From NCBI GenBank assembly GCA_963995505.1, contig OZ023180.1, forward strand, positions 15,824,689-15,888,688: 64,000 bases of DNA, read 5' to 3'. The stretch is from Hypericum androsaemum (lineage: Eukaryota > Streptophyta > Magnoliopsida > Malpighiales > Hypericaceae). The notes below the pieces were generated by a model. That model was not told the origin of the DNA. It saw only the letters and a program-made list of their open reading frames with translations, and searched no databases. Both the position numbers and the translations under genes were made by a program. Positions 47,661-59,106 of this stretch are shown here, piece after piece (the first letter of the stretch is position 1; the number at the start of each line of letters is the position of its first letter).

Positions 47661-48873
47661 AATAAACCAATTCTGTGAGTGAAAAGCTCTTGTTCTCAAC
47701 TACAGAACAAAAACTACACAACAATACGTGGTCATAGCCTCGCCTCTCTCCAAGAACTCGATCTTTGATGACCCAAAGCTATGTAGCAATATGTGGTCGC
47801 GGGCGCCTATGGTTCCACAGCTAGCTTAAACCAGCTGGGCTGCTCGTGGCTTGTCATTCTTCCTTGCTGGTGAGGGGACGACAGGGTCTTAAACCTTATC
47901 AACAACAACAACAACTGCTGCCACTTCATTGACTTCCCTCGCCGAACTGTCTGCCATAGGATTACCTTTAAGTGGAGGAAGGTTCATCAATATTGCAATC
48001 GATAAGTTGGTCCAAATTTTGAGGTCTCCTGGGGTTCAAGGAAAAGGGGGAAGAGGGCGGCAGTAAATTAGGTTTTTTTAGGAAGAGAGAGATTGAGAAG
48101 AGGAAAGAGGAGAGAAAAATACAATAATACTCTTGCGTGAATCTTAACCATCTGATCTTGTACTTGATTTATAAATCAATCCAATGGCTCCCATTTTATC
48201 CAGATTTGTCCTGACTTATTTTTTAAATCAGAACCAAATCCAATTCCCACACCTAAAATTGTTTGTTCTTGATAATGTAAGAGTAATATATATAAATCTT
48301 AGTAAATAGAAAAAGATCTGGTCCGGCCGGTCATCCTGGAGGTTAGCCTAAATCTCGAGTCAGCTTTCGGGTCATTTTATAAACCTTGCTTGAAACTAAA
48401 TTTACAATTGTACGTTCTAAAAAATTGGAAGAAATTTAACTAAACCAAAAAAAAAAATTCACCCTATAAGTGAGAGAAGAGAAGAATGAAAGAAAGCAAG
48501 AAAAAATAAAAAAATACTAGAGATGCTTTAAAATTGTAAAAATTTCAAAATTATCTATAGATTAGTGATGTTACAATGATGACTTAATATAGATTTGTGA
48601 TCATACAAGATAGATTAGTTATCTTAAAGAGACAAAAATAGATTAGTAACTATGTGATAAAATTTATTAAAAATAAGTGACCATGGGTTTTTTTTATCTA
48701 TTATCTAGCTAATCCGACAACGGGATGGTCAAGAGAGAAATTCAAATAAATAGAAACACATCTCGCTCATAAAATGTGTTCGATGTTGTAACTGCACACC
48801 TCGTTATAACCATGTTGTAGCAAAATCTGATGGAAGAATTTACGATCCTGGAAAAGAGTGCCCAAGCATTACA

Positions 48874-49898
48874 TGTAAGAAATGATAATACAGAAGAAAA
48901 AAATATCTTTGTCCATATAACGGATAATAAAGTCCAAAGTATAGCACCACCATCAACCCTCATTCACTTTAGATAATGCATCTACAACTACATTTTCTTT
49001 AGAAAAAATATGCACCCAGTGATTACTGTATTTCCAAGGGACCCCCAAATGGCGATCAGGAAAGAGAGAGGCCGTACAGCTAGTGCTAGGCTCAATCAGG
49101 AGCGTTCTTCAACCTCTATAATACACAATCTCAACTCAAGGAATTGGGCTCATCAATCAACAACCAATGAACAGAACAATCGAATGGAGAGTACATGCGA
49201 GATTATAGAAAAGTTCTCATATTGTTAGAAGTCTTGAGAACCCAACGCAGAACACAAATACAATCATCCAAAGAGCAAGAAGTTGTGGACTAAACTGCAA
49301 ATGCATCATCGCCACACGAAACTTCGCAACTCTCACACAAGTTAAAGAGAACATGAATAGCCTCATAAAACATGATTCAAATAGCACTAGCACACAATGA
49401 ATAGGCTTCTCTGCAGAAAAAAGTAAAAGTCTAACTACATCAAGGAGTTTGACAACGTGCTGAGATATTATCTAGTGAAATCCCAACATAAATTGATCTT
49501 TGGATAAGCAATTGACAGTAGTCGATCTCTATCGAAATATGCTTATTGCTATTTCAATTTCATTCCATATGTGCCTATGGTTCCTGGTAAAAAAAATAGT
49601 TTTGGCATTGTACCGTGTTTTCCATAATAAGCGATCCTATGTAATAATAAAAAAATTGACAATATGTCGTGGTATTTTCTCTTTTAGGCATTCATGTTTT
49701 TCCTTGATCAAAACAAGATAAATAGACCGCGTCCACTTTCTATTTTCAATTACATGAGTATTTGTGAATTAATTTGATTGTTAGAATGTTACTAAATTAT
49801 TAAATTTAGTAAAAGTTGATGTCATTCCTCTTAAAAGCAAGACAGTATTTCTTTTATTAATACGAGATAGACCATTATTATATATATTCTTAATAATA
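48874..49898. other. Intergenic
   Basis: A minus-strand stretch near 48960-49020 (HWVHIFSKENVVVDALSKV) faintly resembles an RNase H tail of a retroelement. Nothing else is recognisable. Confidence 0.35.
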
Positions 49899-49907
49899 AA
49901 AAAATAA

Positions 49908-51015
49908 GGGAAAATTACTCTCAAGTCTCTCGAGTTTGCTTAAATATACTCAAAAGTTCTGCCCTTTTGAAAAATGATATTGTTGTCCATCTAGTTTAAT
50001 TTTATTATACTTTCGGGTCTCTGACGCACGTTAGCAGCTCTTTTTATCATTTTTGTCAATGAAATATCCAAAATACCCTTAGCACAAAAAATAAAAAACT
50101 TGCTGACATCATACTTCTTCTTCCTCCGTTCCTCCTTCCAATTGCCATCGGATCTATGAACCGTAGGGAACCTGGGAAATAACAACAATATAAGAAAAAA
50201 AGTCTAGATCGGATTCCGTCGGCACCTCCTATTCCAACTTTTGTGGATCTCATATTCGAATTCAGTGGGCACGGCCGGAGATCCATTCATAGGCTCATCC
50301 TCCGCTTCCTCGGATCCGACTATGATGGCTTCTCTCGGGGCTTCACCAAAATTCCTTCAGGTCACTGTCAATGCTATTGGCCTACGCCTGGAACCACCAT
50401 CATCGTCAACCTCGGGACTGAACCCCTATCAATGTAGAGGGAAAGAAGAACCACCATCGTCGATTGCACCACCATCATCGATTGAACCACCATCATCGAT
50501 TGAAGGTAGATCTGCTCTAGCGAGGAGATCTTGTTTTCTCGCACCAGCCGACCTAGCTTCGTCACTGGGCCTACTTCTCCTCCTCGTCCTGCCGTCCCTG
50601 CCTCTGCCTGTGCCTCTACGCACTGCTACCATAGACTGCACCTCGTTGATGGTGATGTTGCGGCCGTCGAGATTCTGGCCGTTCATCCCCTCAATAATCC
50701 ATTCATCAATTTTTGTTTTCTTCATGGCAAGGGCAGAAGGCGGTAGAGCAGCTGGTTTTTTGTAAGGGTAGGGCAGTGGTTTTATCGATTAGGTTGGAAA
50801 TGGGTCGTGGGTAGAAGATGATGACATCAGCAATTTTTTGTTTTTTTTGTTTAAAGGTGTTTTCGTCATTTTAATAACAAAAAATGAAAAATACTCATTG
50901 AGGGATCCGAAAGTATAATAAAATCAAACTAGAGGGACAAAAAGATCATTTTACAAACAAGAGGAACTTTTGAGTATATTTAAGCAAATCCGAGGGACTT
51001 GAGAGTAATTTTCCT
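49908..51015. mobile_element. Pack-MULE carrying a GRP fragment
   Basis: 1108 bp. The ends GGGAAAATTACTCTCAAGTC and its reverse complement (GACTTGAGAGTAATTTTCC-like) head inverted arms of about 170 bp. The 9 bp flank AAAAAATAA is identical on both sides (49899-49907 and 51016-51024), a perfect Mutator-type target duplication. The GC-rich inside has a minus-strand RNA-binding protein piece and an 18 bp tandem repeat (CACCACCATCATCGATTG) near 50450-50505. Confidence 0.9.
50590..50725 (-). pseudogene. Captured glycine-rich RNA-binding protein fragment
   Basis: The minus strand reads EWIIEGMNGQNLDGRNITIN, then EVQS and an Arg/Gly-rich tail. AIEGMNGQxLDGRxITVNEAQS is the end of the RRM in plant GRP7/GRP8-type proteins, followed by their glycine-rich domain. 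Here the RNP1 and RNP2 motifs are absent and the Gly tail is degraded to Arg/Gly text. The native gene has an intron before this region, so the capture may correspond to part of its second exon. Confidence 0.7.
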
Positions 51016-51032
51016 AAAAAATAAAGTATTAT

Positions 51033-52253
51033 TTATATGCCACAATTTCCACCTGGATCACCATAAGAAATGATCGATGCGTTCGACGGATCATAGTTCC
51101 AACGAAGTATACAATAAAAATTTTCATTGTCACTAAATAAATGTGTATTTTAATAGTCAATATCAACCACATGATAATTCTCGTTAATGGTTTGAATAGA
51201 CCAAAATGAGGAATTTTTACTGTCATGAGTAGCAAATGTTCCTCTCCCATGGGCTAGATTGTCTAATAAGTGCATGACTTACTCCACCAAATGAAAGACT
51301 AGTAACTCTGTCATTCAATTTGGTAAATGATTGTTTTGGCCAATAGCCAATACTTTCAGCACCATACATCAACAACCAATTACCTGATACAAAATCCTAC
51401 AAAAATTGAAACAAAATTAGGCAGCTAAATATGATGAGAATTACTTTATATCAAAAAAATAAGAGAATTACTCTTTCTTCTTACTCTTAAGGATATTCTT
51501 TCTATTCCGTCTATTAGCACATCCATAATAATAATGTGGGACGTAAATAGTTTAAAATTATATCTCATGTGACATAGAAAATTTATAATATATATTGCAA
51601 AAATAATTAGCTCAAGACATACATTTGTATCCACTTTTCATAAATTTTACTCCTTACTACTCTAGTAACTAATAACTAGTCTAGAGTAGTTACTACTCTA
51701 GCAACTAGTCATGTGATGGTGTTAATGTTTAGATTTAACTAAAAAATAGGTGTAACCTTAATAAAAAATTAAAATTTTAAAAGATAAGAAATTAAACAAC
51801 TACATTTCATTTGGGTCTAATTATAATTTATTACAGTGTTTTAAATTTAATTGTTAATAAATATTTGATAAATTCCCGAAGTCATAATTGCGATCACAAT
51901 AAAAATTATATATATTCATATAGCAGTTCTTATATAAATTATCCTTCAGTATAATTTACCTGGCCTAATGATAATTTGACTTCGAATTATTTTTGTGGAC
52001 TAGATATAGGTGAGAATATTCCGCCTAAATAAAGCATCTAATTTGTTTTCACAAATTCTGGACATAACATATTCTAGCACCCGTTTAAGCAATCATCTTA
52101 CACGAAGAAAATAATTTACATTTAAAAATTTATATACAATTAATTAGTATAGAATTCAAAAATATATTCAAAAGTGTGGATGAAAGAGTAATTTATTACA
52201 CTACAGGATGCCGTCAATCGAACGTTGTTGTCGCCATAGAATTTTGAGTTTAC
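51033..52253 (-). pseudogene. Neprosin-domain gene, C-terminal half, decayed
   Basis: Three blocks on the minus strand. The exon starting near 52253 reads VNSKFYGDNNVRL. A second block, near 51960-52090, reads NMLCPEFVKTN, a stop, LGGIFSPISSPQ and a GTAAAT donor. The exon from 51396 reads DFVSGNWLLMYGAESIGYWP, then TSLSFGGVSH, RGTFATHDSKNSSFWSIQ after a frame change near 51245, and finally YGDPGGNCGI with TAA at 51033. These follow the neprosin order (YGDNxTRLFxYWT, CYNLLCPGFV, GNWWL...IGYWP, WGGEV, CY, FGGPGGN). Three or more stops kill it. The 5' half is missing; a gypsy LTR starts 540 bp upstream. The GRP Pack-MULE lies just past the stop. Confidence 0.8.
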
Positions 52254-52792
52254 CTAAAACAATAATATATTTATAGTTAATTTGATTATGATATTTATCA
52301 TCTTTAACCGTGCCTATAATATACTTTAGGAAAAACTATGTAAAAAATTTATTTCAATTCTTATAAGAATTTTTATTTTCATTTGTTAAATTTTAAGTGT
52401 AGATTATTTTTTTAGAAGAATGCAAAATTAAGATATGATTTATTACACTGAAATAAGAATATACTAATACATAAAATATAGTTAACCTAAGTTGCAAAAG
52501 AAAAAAAATGAATGTCCACATCAAATTTATGATTTAACTAATGTTAAGTATAATTAAAAAATTATTAGCTCGACCTAGATATCTTTGTAGGCACTAAGTT
52601 CAATAGTAGTTATGAAAGATTTAATAACACTAAATAGTTAGTGTCAGAGTCTTATATGTTCATCAATTAATTTATCAAGGAAGTTTTCGATAAAATAACC
52701 TTGACTACACGGTTTATTAATTTGCGAAAAATTAAAACCATTATCTTATTATAATAGTAAGATACACAAGTCTCTCAATATTAGTAAAGATA
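52254..52792. other. AT-rich spacer between neprosin pseudogene and gypsy LTR
   Basis: No earlier neprosin exon and no other feature was found. Confidence 0.4.
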
Positions 52793-53933
52793 CTGTTGAG
52801 AATGGAAAATGACGATTGTATCCGGGCTTCCGTGGGATGAGTAGGGCCTGGATCGTCGCGGGATGAGTAGGGCCCGGATCATCACGAGTTGGATCATCAC
52901 AGGACGAGTAGGGCTCGGGTCGTTGCGGTACGAGTAGGGACTAGATCGTTGCAAGCTAGATAGTTGCGAAAAGAAGAAGCCCAGATCGTTGCGGGCTGGA
53001 TCGTCACAGAAAGAGGAAGCCGGGATCGTTGCGGGTTTGGTGAAGGTCGGATCATCGTGGGTTATGAAGAGCCCGGATCCTCGCGAGCTTCATTGAGGTT
53101 GGATCGTCGCAAAGTAGTTGAGGCCGAATCGTCGCGGGCTTCATTGAGGACGAATCATTGCAAAATCGCTCGGTTTGGATCGTCGCGGGTGTCATCCATC
53201 CCAAAATTATGGCGGGCTCGGGTTGGCTTAATCGTTGCAGACTTGAAGGTTTTCGTATGATCGCGGGATTTCTCTAAGGCTCAATCGCCATAGGCTTTCA
53301 TAGGCCCAATCGCTGTAGGCCTTCATAGGCCCAAATCATCGCAGACCTTCATAGGGCCAAATCATCACGAGTCTTGTTAGTCTCCGAACATTGTGAGTCT
53401 CATTGGGCTCCGATCATCACGGGCTCTACTCACGAAGGGTCATCACCCAATACGTGAAAGGAGGGTTCGTGTTGGCACAGGACTTGGATAAGATGAAAGC
53501 TCAAAGAGGCTGAGTTCAAGACGAACTCTATTAAAAATAACATTAAAAGAGGCTGAATGTACTCGGGGTCTTAGGAGATAAAGATAGACTGCGGAGAAGG
53601 CGAGATAAGCTCGAGAAATTGGGTAAACCATGGGGTTTTCAAGTTCGTTTTTGACGAAGAAAGACTTCAAGGTCTCCAAGTTCGACTAGGAGGCGATCTA
53701 GGGTAAGAGGTCGAGGTGGTCGAATTTTCTATATAAGCAGAGCAAGGGGCAAATGGAAGGGACATCACCACATCACACAAATCATATACAAAATCTCTCT
53801 CAAGCTTTTTAGCTTCTATCTTAGCTTTCGGCCTCGGCCAACCTTTGTTACCTTAGCGTTAAACCAACCTTGGGACGAGTACTCTGGGCCGTCATGAGAT
53901 CAATCGACGTTCTCTCGTATTTTTTCACCAATA
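52793..53933 (+). repeat. gypsy 5' LTR
   Basis: Begins near TGTTGAGAATGG. It includes a minisatellite (52830-53430), a TATA box TATATAAG at 53730-53737 and a CA-rich end before the primer-binding site. Edges are approximate because no partner LTR is present. Confidence 0.6.
52830..53430 (+). repeat. GGATCGTCGCGGG minisatellite in gypsy LTR
   Basis: More than twenty degenerate units of about 25-30 bp around GGATCGTCGCGGG, alternating with GAGTAGGGC, GAGGAAGC or CATAGGCCCAA text. Although partly open on the plus strand, the frame encodes only the repeat. Confidence 0.8.
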
Positions 53934-54002
53934 TTGTTTTTGGCACGCTTGGTGGGACCTAGGAGGATGTTTGAGAAGGCAATTTAACCTACTATAATCA
54001 AG

Positions 54003-57000
54003 ATGACCAAGAGCAAGGACACAGCAACACCCTCTTCTCAACAGCTCATTGGGAAGAATACTACCAATGCAGCTCCCCTCAAGAAGCCTGCTTTCCTGAC
54101 TGCTCAACCTAGTACCTTATGAAACTCTACCAATACGGCTCCCACTAAGGAGCCTGCCCTCCCTACTACTCAGACGGGTAGTGGGAGGAACACCATCAAC
54201 TCGGCACCCCCCAAGGAGCCAACTCACCAAGATCTTGGTGAAACACTCAAAGCCATAATCATCTGGCTAGATCAGATGATGGCCGATCATAAGTGGACAA
54301 GCAATGACACTAAAGACCGCTTAGAGGGGATCTCTCAGCGCAGCAAGGAGTCTCTTCATCATGTCTCCAACCAGATTAGAAAGGTATACAATTATGTAGA
54401 TGACACAATTTATAGGGTAGCCAGGGAGCACCATGACCACATGGTTGATTACTTCAACCAAACCATGGCGCTTATGATAACTGCTAAGGTGACTGAAGCC
54501 ATGAACAAGGGCAAAGCCATCTGTACCCCATTACCCATTGAGCACACCATCAACCAGACTCAAGGCACATCAGGAGTAACCAGCCCAAACTAACCGGCCA
54601 GGAATCCCATGGACTCGGCGCTCCAAGTATCCTCCAACAGGGGGACTCAGGGTATGAATAACTCAGAGTACTATAAGACTATTGGAGTAATGACAAGCAA
54701 CGTCTAAGCAGATCGAGGTTGATACCAACCTTTTAGAGTTAACACCAGGTGCAACACCTTTGAAAAAGGGAATACCCAAAGCAACACCCTCTTTGACACC
54801 ATTACTTCTGCTTAGACTCCATGGCAGTAGTATACACAGCAAAAAAGAGTAGAGTTCGAGGAAGAGGAGGTCGACTACCCCGTCAATAGACAATTGACAT
54901 ACAAGCATACCCAAACAAACGCAGATCCATAACTACTTCTCATCAAGGATGTAGAAGACCTAAACCCTAGGGAGCAATATGGCTATAATCAAGGACCTCA
55001 TCAGGAGTATGAGGCGACATAACAAAGGGAGCTGGTCGTTGAAGTACTTAGGGACATAGGGATTGAAGCAAGGCACACCCCACACCCTAGGTTCACTAAG
55101 CTATACCCTGAAAACTATGACAAGGAAACCTTCCCAAGGGGGTACCGCATCCTAGACTTCACTCAGTTCTCGGGTGAAGATAATAAATCATCAGTGGAAA
55201 ATGTAGCGCAGTTTATCATCCAGTACAGTGAGACATTATCTAACGATTTCATGCGTCTACGTCCCTTCCTGATGACCCTTACAAAGATGGCCTTTACTTG
55301 GTATATCTGCCTCCTACCGTGTTCCGTGCCGACTTGGCCAGAGATGGAACAAAAGTTTAATAATCAGGTCTACCGGCCAGAGCCGACTATAACCATCTTG
55401 AAATTTTCCCATATGCAACAACTCGAGGGTGAATCAATTGAGAAGTTCATCATCCACTTTTGGAAGGCAAAGAATCATTGTCCAACCAACCTATCAGAGC
55501 CTGACCTAACATCCCTGGCCATGCAAGGACTCACCTTCTGCCTTCGAAAGAAACTCAGAGTTGAGAGGTTCTGAGACCTCTCTGAGTTGGCATAGAAGGC
55601 TATCACCATTCAACAGCTGATTAGTGAGAAAGATAGGAAGGCTGCCTCCTCTAAGGGTACTTACACCTATGACCCTACTTTGGAGATTGATCAGTTGGAT
55701 AGCGAGCACGGTTAGGAAGATGATCTGATGGCAGAAGAGATGGTAGCTGAACTAACCAAGGGTAAGCCATACAAGTGCGAGAGCCTCTTCAGAAGAAGGT
55801 GACGGTACCAACCGAGTTTGAAAAGAAATACTCATTTGATGTGACTAAGGCTGATGAAATTTTTGACAACCTGCTCAAGAACGGCCAAATCACCCTGCCC
55901 AATGGTTGCACGATCCTAGATGAGAAGGAGCTGAAGGCAATGAGATACTACAAGTGGCATGAAGTAAGTCTCACAATGCAGCCAACAAGGTGGTCTTTCA
56001 AAACCAGATCCAATAAGCAATCAGAGACGGTCGATCCAAGTTTGCCAAAGAGTTACTGCAAATAGCCTCCTTCATGGTCCCGATTGCAATGGTTGGCCTT
56101 AGGAGAAGTGAAAAGAAGAGCAATACAAGACAAGAAAGAATATCTCACGAGACCTAACAGAGACAATAAGGGGCAAGGCCCGCGAAGAGACCTGAGAGAG
56201 ACAGTCGAGGGACAAGAAATTCCAAAAGACCTGAGGGAGACCCTCGGAAGGCATGATTAGTGGAAGAAACCCGGGGGGAAAGGTCCTCCAAGAAACCTGA
56301 GGGAAACCCTCGGGAGGCAAGATCAGCATTAGATACTCGGGAGGCAAGGCCCTCGAAGAGACCTGAGAGAGACAATCGGGCAGCAATGCCCCTCTAATAG
56401 ATCTGATGGAGACCCTCGAGTGGAAAGATTAGCATAAGACACTTGGGAGGCAAGACCCTCGATGAGACCTGAGAGAGACACTCGGGAGGCAAGGCCTTCC
56501 AAGAGACCTAAGGGAGACCCTCGATAGGCAAGATCAATATCAAAAGTAACAGCCCACAAGGACACATTAGTCCTTCTTACCAAGGGTGTCGGACAGCAAC
56601 TGGAGGGTCCACCACCCCGACATCACGGTGGATCCCCAAGACACCCGTGACCAGTAACAAGAAGTTTTCCACTAACTAGGGGAAAAGAGGCCCGCACCAG
56701 AGCCACTAACACTCAGAGCTTTGACAAAGACTCAGAAGCGTCATCTCAAGAGAAAGATGCAAGCTGAGAAGCAGATTGCAAAGGACCTCAAGAGACAGCT
56801 AGCTGGACACAAGGCTTTGATAGAGATGCAAGAAGCCTTGTTAACTCTTCCCGTGATATAATGCCATACGGCCTCCGAGTATGGCCGACCTATGGAAGTT
56901 TAAGCCCCAGGATGTGACAAGATCAAATAACTAATAAAGGTTTCTGATGAGGCAAGAACACCAAGCGAGGAGTATGACAAAGATAGATGAGACATGAAAG

Positions 57001-57719
57001 AGAGGAGATACATTGACCTCAGGGAGAAGCTGGACAAGAAGATTTGCGTACCCCATGTCAGGAGTGGGATACTCCCTAATGACAAATCCTCACCGGAGGA
57101 GTCAACAATCTCAGAGGTCATTTATTGATCTAAACTAAGGCTATGTGAGGTTCAGAGCCTTCGAGAAGCTAAAGATAGACGAAGGCCCTAACGATAACCA
57201 GAGTCAGAGCAGTAGCCCTAGTAAAGACAACAAGGTCCACAATCATGTCGATAAGAAAAAGGCCATGTTCGGCCTAGATATGTAAGGATCAGGGACTATG
57301 TCAAGGTAAGACTACATTGTGTTCATGTCACTAGTTAGGAAGAGTTACCGAGTTGGGATGACCTCATTGGGGATGGTGGAGGTGAGGACGTAGAAGATAA
57401 GAAACTGAGTCCTGAAGTTAGCACCAGTAACAAAGAATAATATATAAAATGGAGGTTAAAAAAATATCGTGAGGAAGAGGAGAAGGGAATGGTGGAACTT
57501 GAAGATAGCATGAGCAAAGATGACTTTAGTGAAGACGATCGAGACTTGTCGGTCAATATGGTCTTCAACTTACCGGCCATTTTTTGGGCCGAAAGAGGGC
57601 CAGCCCAACTACCTTAAGGGAGATGTGATTAAAGAAGATGTGGTGGAACTTAAGATTGGGGACAAAGCCCTAGGTGTACCAGTGGTGGAAGACTTAAGCA
57701 ACACCATCACTATACCAAG
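54003..57719 (+). pseudogene. gypsy gag region, multiply interrupted
   Basis: Starts MTKSKDTATPSSQQ at ATG 54003, with TGA near 54119. The retrotransposon gag core lies at about 55160-55570 (ILDFTQFSGEDN, MAFTWYICLLP, WPEMEQKFNN, MQQLEGESIEKFI). Further on, YSFDVTKADEIFDNLL and YYKWHEVS match the segment before the zinc region of plant Tat-type gag. From 56100 to 56570 a repetitive stretch (GAGACCTGAGAGAGAC, CTCGGGAGGCAAG) of about 60-90 bp units interrupts it. The last readable piece, VNMVFNLPAIF near 57550, corresponds to the gag-protease linker. Many stops and frame changes. Confidence 0.75.
56140..56545 (+). repeat. Tandem repeat inside gypsy gag region
   Basis: About seven degenerate units with CCTGAG(A/G)GAGAC, CTCGGGAGGCAAG and CATTAGA(T/C)AC blocks. 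Minus-strand ORFs here (SQVSSRALP, GSPSGLLEG) reflect the unit only. Confidence 0.75.
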
Positions 57720-59089
57720 TGATCTACAAGAAATTACGAACAATGAAGCACGTAATCAAATAGTATAGTGGATAAGTAGGGTTTTGAACTGAGGGTTAGA
57801 ACATGAAATCAAAACAATCAATTATGCTAAGCGAGAAAATTAAAGGTTGTAAAGGTTTGCAATTAACTAAATGAAATTAAAAGAGCAAATAAAAGAGTTG
57901 TGAATCAAATGTAGGCAAACGAGCACGATACCCTATGGATTAACTACCTATATCAAGATTATGATTCTTATGAAGCTCCAACTAGTACCCAGAGTGTTCT
58001 AATGCATCCCCCTAATGCTTTTGCTCATTAGAGAGATAAAACTACGATAGAAAAGGCCTAGATTACTAATAACCTCTTTCACTCATCAATTAGACATAGA
58101 ACTAACTAATCTCAACTATGAAGATTCCTCCTAGTTGCTTATCCTTATGATATTAAGACGTCTCATCGATACCTAAGAACATGTTAATTAGTTTTTCCAT
58201 TAATTTGAGTGCCTCTTGGTCCACTCTCATCAATTTTAATTATAACCTAAGTGATCAATTAGGTTAAGAATTAAGCACACCAATTAACAACTAATATGAA
58301 ACATATTCGAACCATAAACTCACATAGATAATCAATCACATTTTAAGGCATCGTACTCTAAAGAAATCTACTCGCTAAGCATATTCATGAAGCAAGATCA
58401 ATAAGAAACATCATAACAAAAAGCATAAGTGTAGGGAGAGAGAAGACTTAGTCGTTCAAGCAAGCCTTGCCAATCTCCTCCACGAAATTGCACGAAATTC
58501 TGACTTTATTAATCTCCAAAGTTGCAGTAAAAGTCATGAATAAAGCCTAAGAGACTATGGCCTATATATAGCCAAATGTCTGGCTAGAAAATAGGAAAAC
58601 CTAGAGGATGTTAACCAAAATAAGAAATCTTGCTAGCTAAGTAATGAGGTAAATAATATAACTATGGTCCTATGGCTAAAACCCGACTAAATAAGAAGTC
58701 TGACATCAGCTGGTCTCGAGCGAACTGGCGGTCGCCAGGTAGGTTGCAGCCGCCAGTTGAGTCTTAATAAATCTCTCGGTATCCCCTCACTTGTGGTAGC
58801 TAGTGAACTAGCGATGGGGAGGCCTTCACAAGGTTAACTGGTGATCACCAGTTCAGTTACGATGCGGAGTCCTTTTGGCCTTTTACTCGAGTTGTCCTAT
58901 CATCCAATCCTTGATCCAAATGCCCATGAACCGCTCTAAGTTCCTATAAAAACACGCAACAAATGGTATTCCTCAATACGAATGCATCAACATAACAAAA
59001 GACTTAATGGAATAAGACTAAAAATTAATCAAACGATGATTAAACATATGAATCACATAACAAATAAATGAGCGTTTACACACTCATCA
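57720..59089 (-). repeat. Athila 3' LTR
   Basis: 1370 bp, TGATGAGTGTGTAAACGCTC to GTAGATCA on the minus strand. It shares the solo LTR's structure at 32422-33958 but with substantial divergence, so the two represent different insertions. Two G/C-rich inverted motifs (CTGGCGGTCGCCAG, CTGGTGATCACCAG) lie near 58725 and 58845. Confidence 0.85.
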
Positions 59090-59106
59090 CACCCCATACT
59101 TATCTC
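59090..59106 (-). other. Athila polypurine tract
   Basis: GAGATAAGTATGGGGTG directly precedes the 3' LTR on the minus strand, the expected plus-strand primer. Confidence 0.8.

Larger units (their letters stand above)
42949..48873 (+). repeat. ~5 kb direct duplication, copy 2
   Basis: Begins about 16 bp after copy 1 ends, so the arrangement is tandem. It is longer because of the MITE at 43109-44015, an extra ~150 bp near 44745-44895, and a duplicated element end near 45720. It lacks the SINE. No intact gene lies in either copy. Confidence 0.88.
52793..57719 (+). mobile_element. Ty3/gypsy (Tat-like) retrotransposon, 5' part
   Basis: 5' LTR (about 52793-53933), a primer-binding region TTGGCACGCTTGGTGGGAC at 53939-53957 (the Tat group usually has a TTTGGCGCC-type site), and a gag region follow. 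At 57719/57720 the element is cut by the Athila LTR just where protease should begin, so pol and the 3' LTR lie outside this window or are lost. Confidence 0.75.

Noticed and set aside
34027..52253. A single neprosin gene split by 17 kb of insertions
   Set aside because: On the minus strand the C-terminal exons come before the N-terminal exons, so the two relics must be from different gene copies or a rearrangement.
52964..53260. 98-codon ORF with repeated SSRASLR text
   Set aside because: It is a translation of the LTR minisatellite.
56099..56583. Overlapping minus-strand ORFs with SGLFEGLA repeats
   Set aside because: They arise from tandem units in the gypsy gag region on the other strand.
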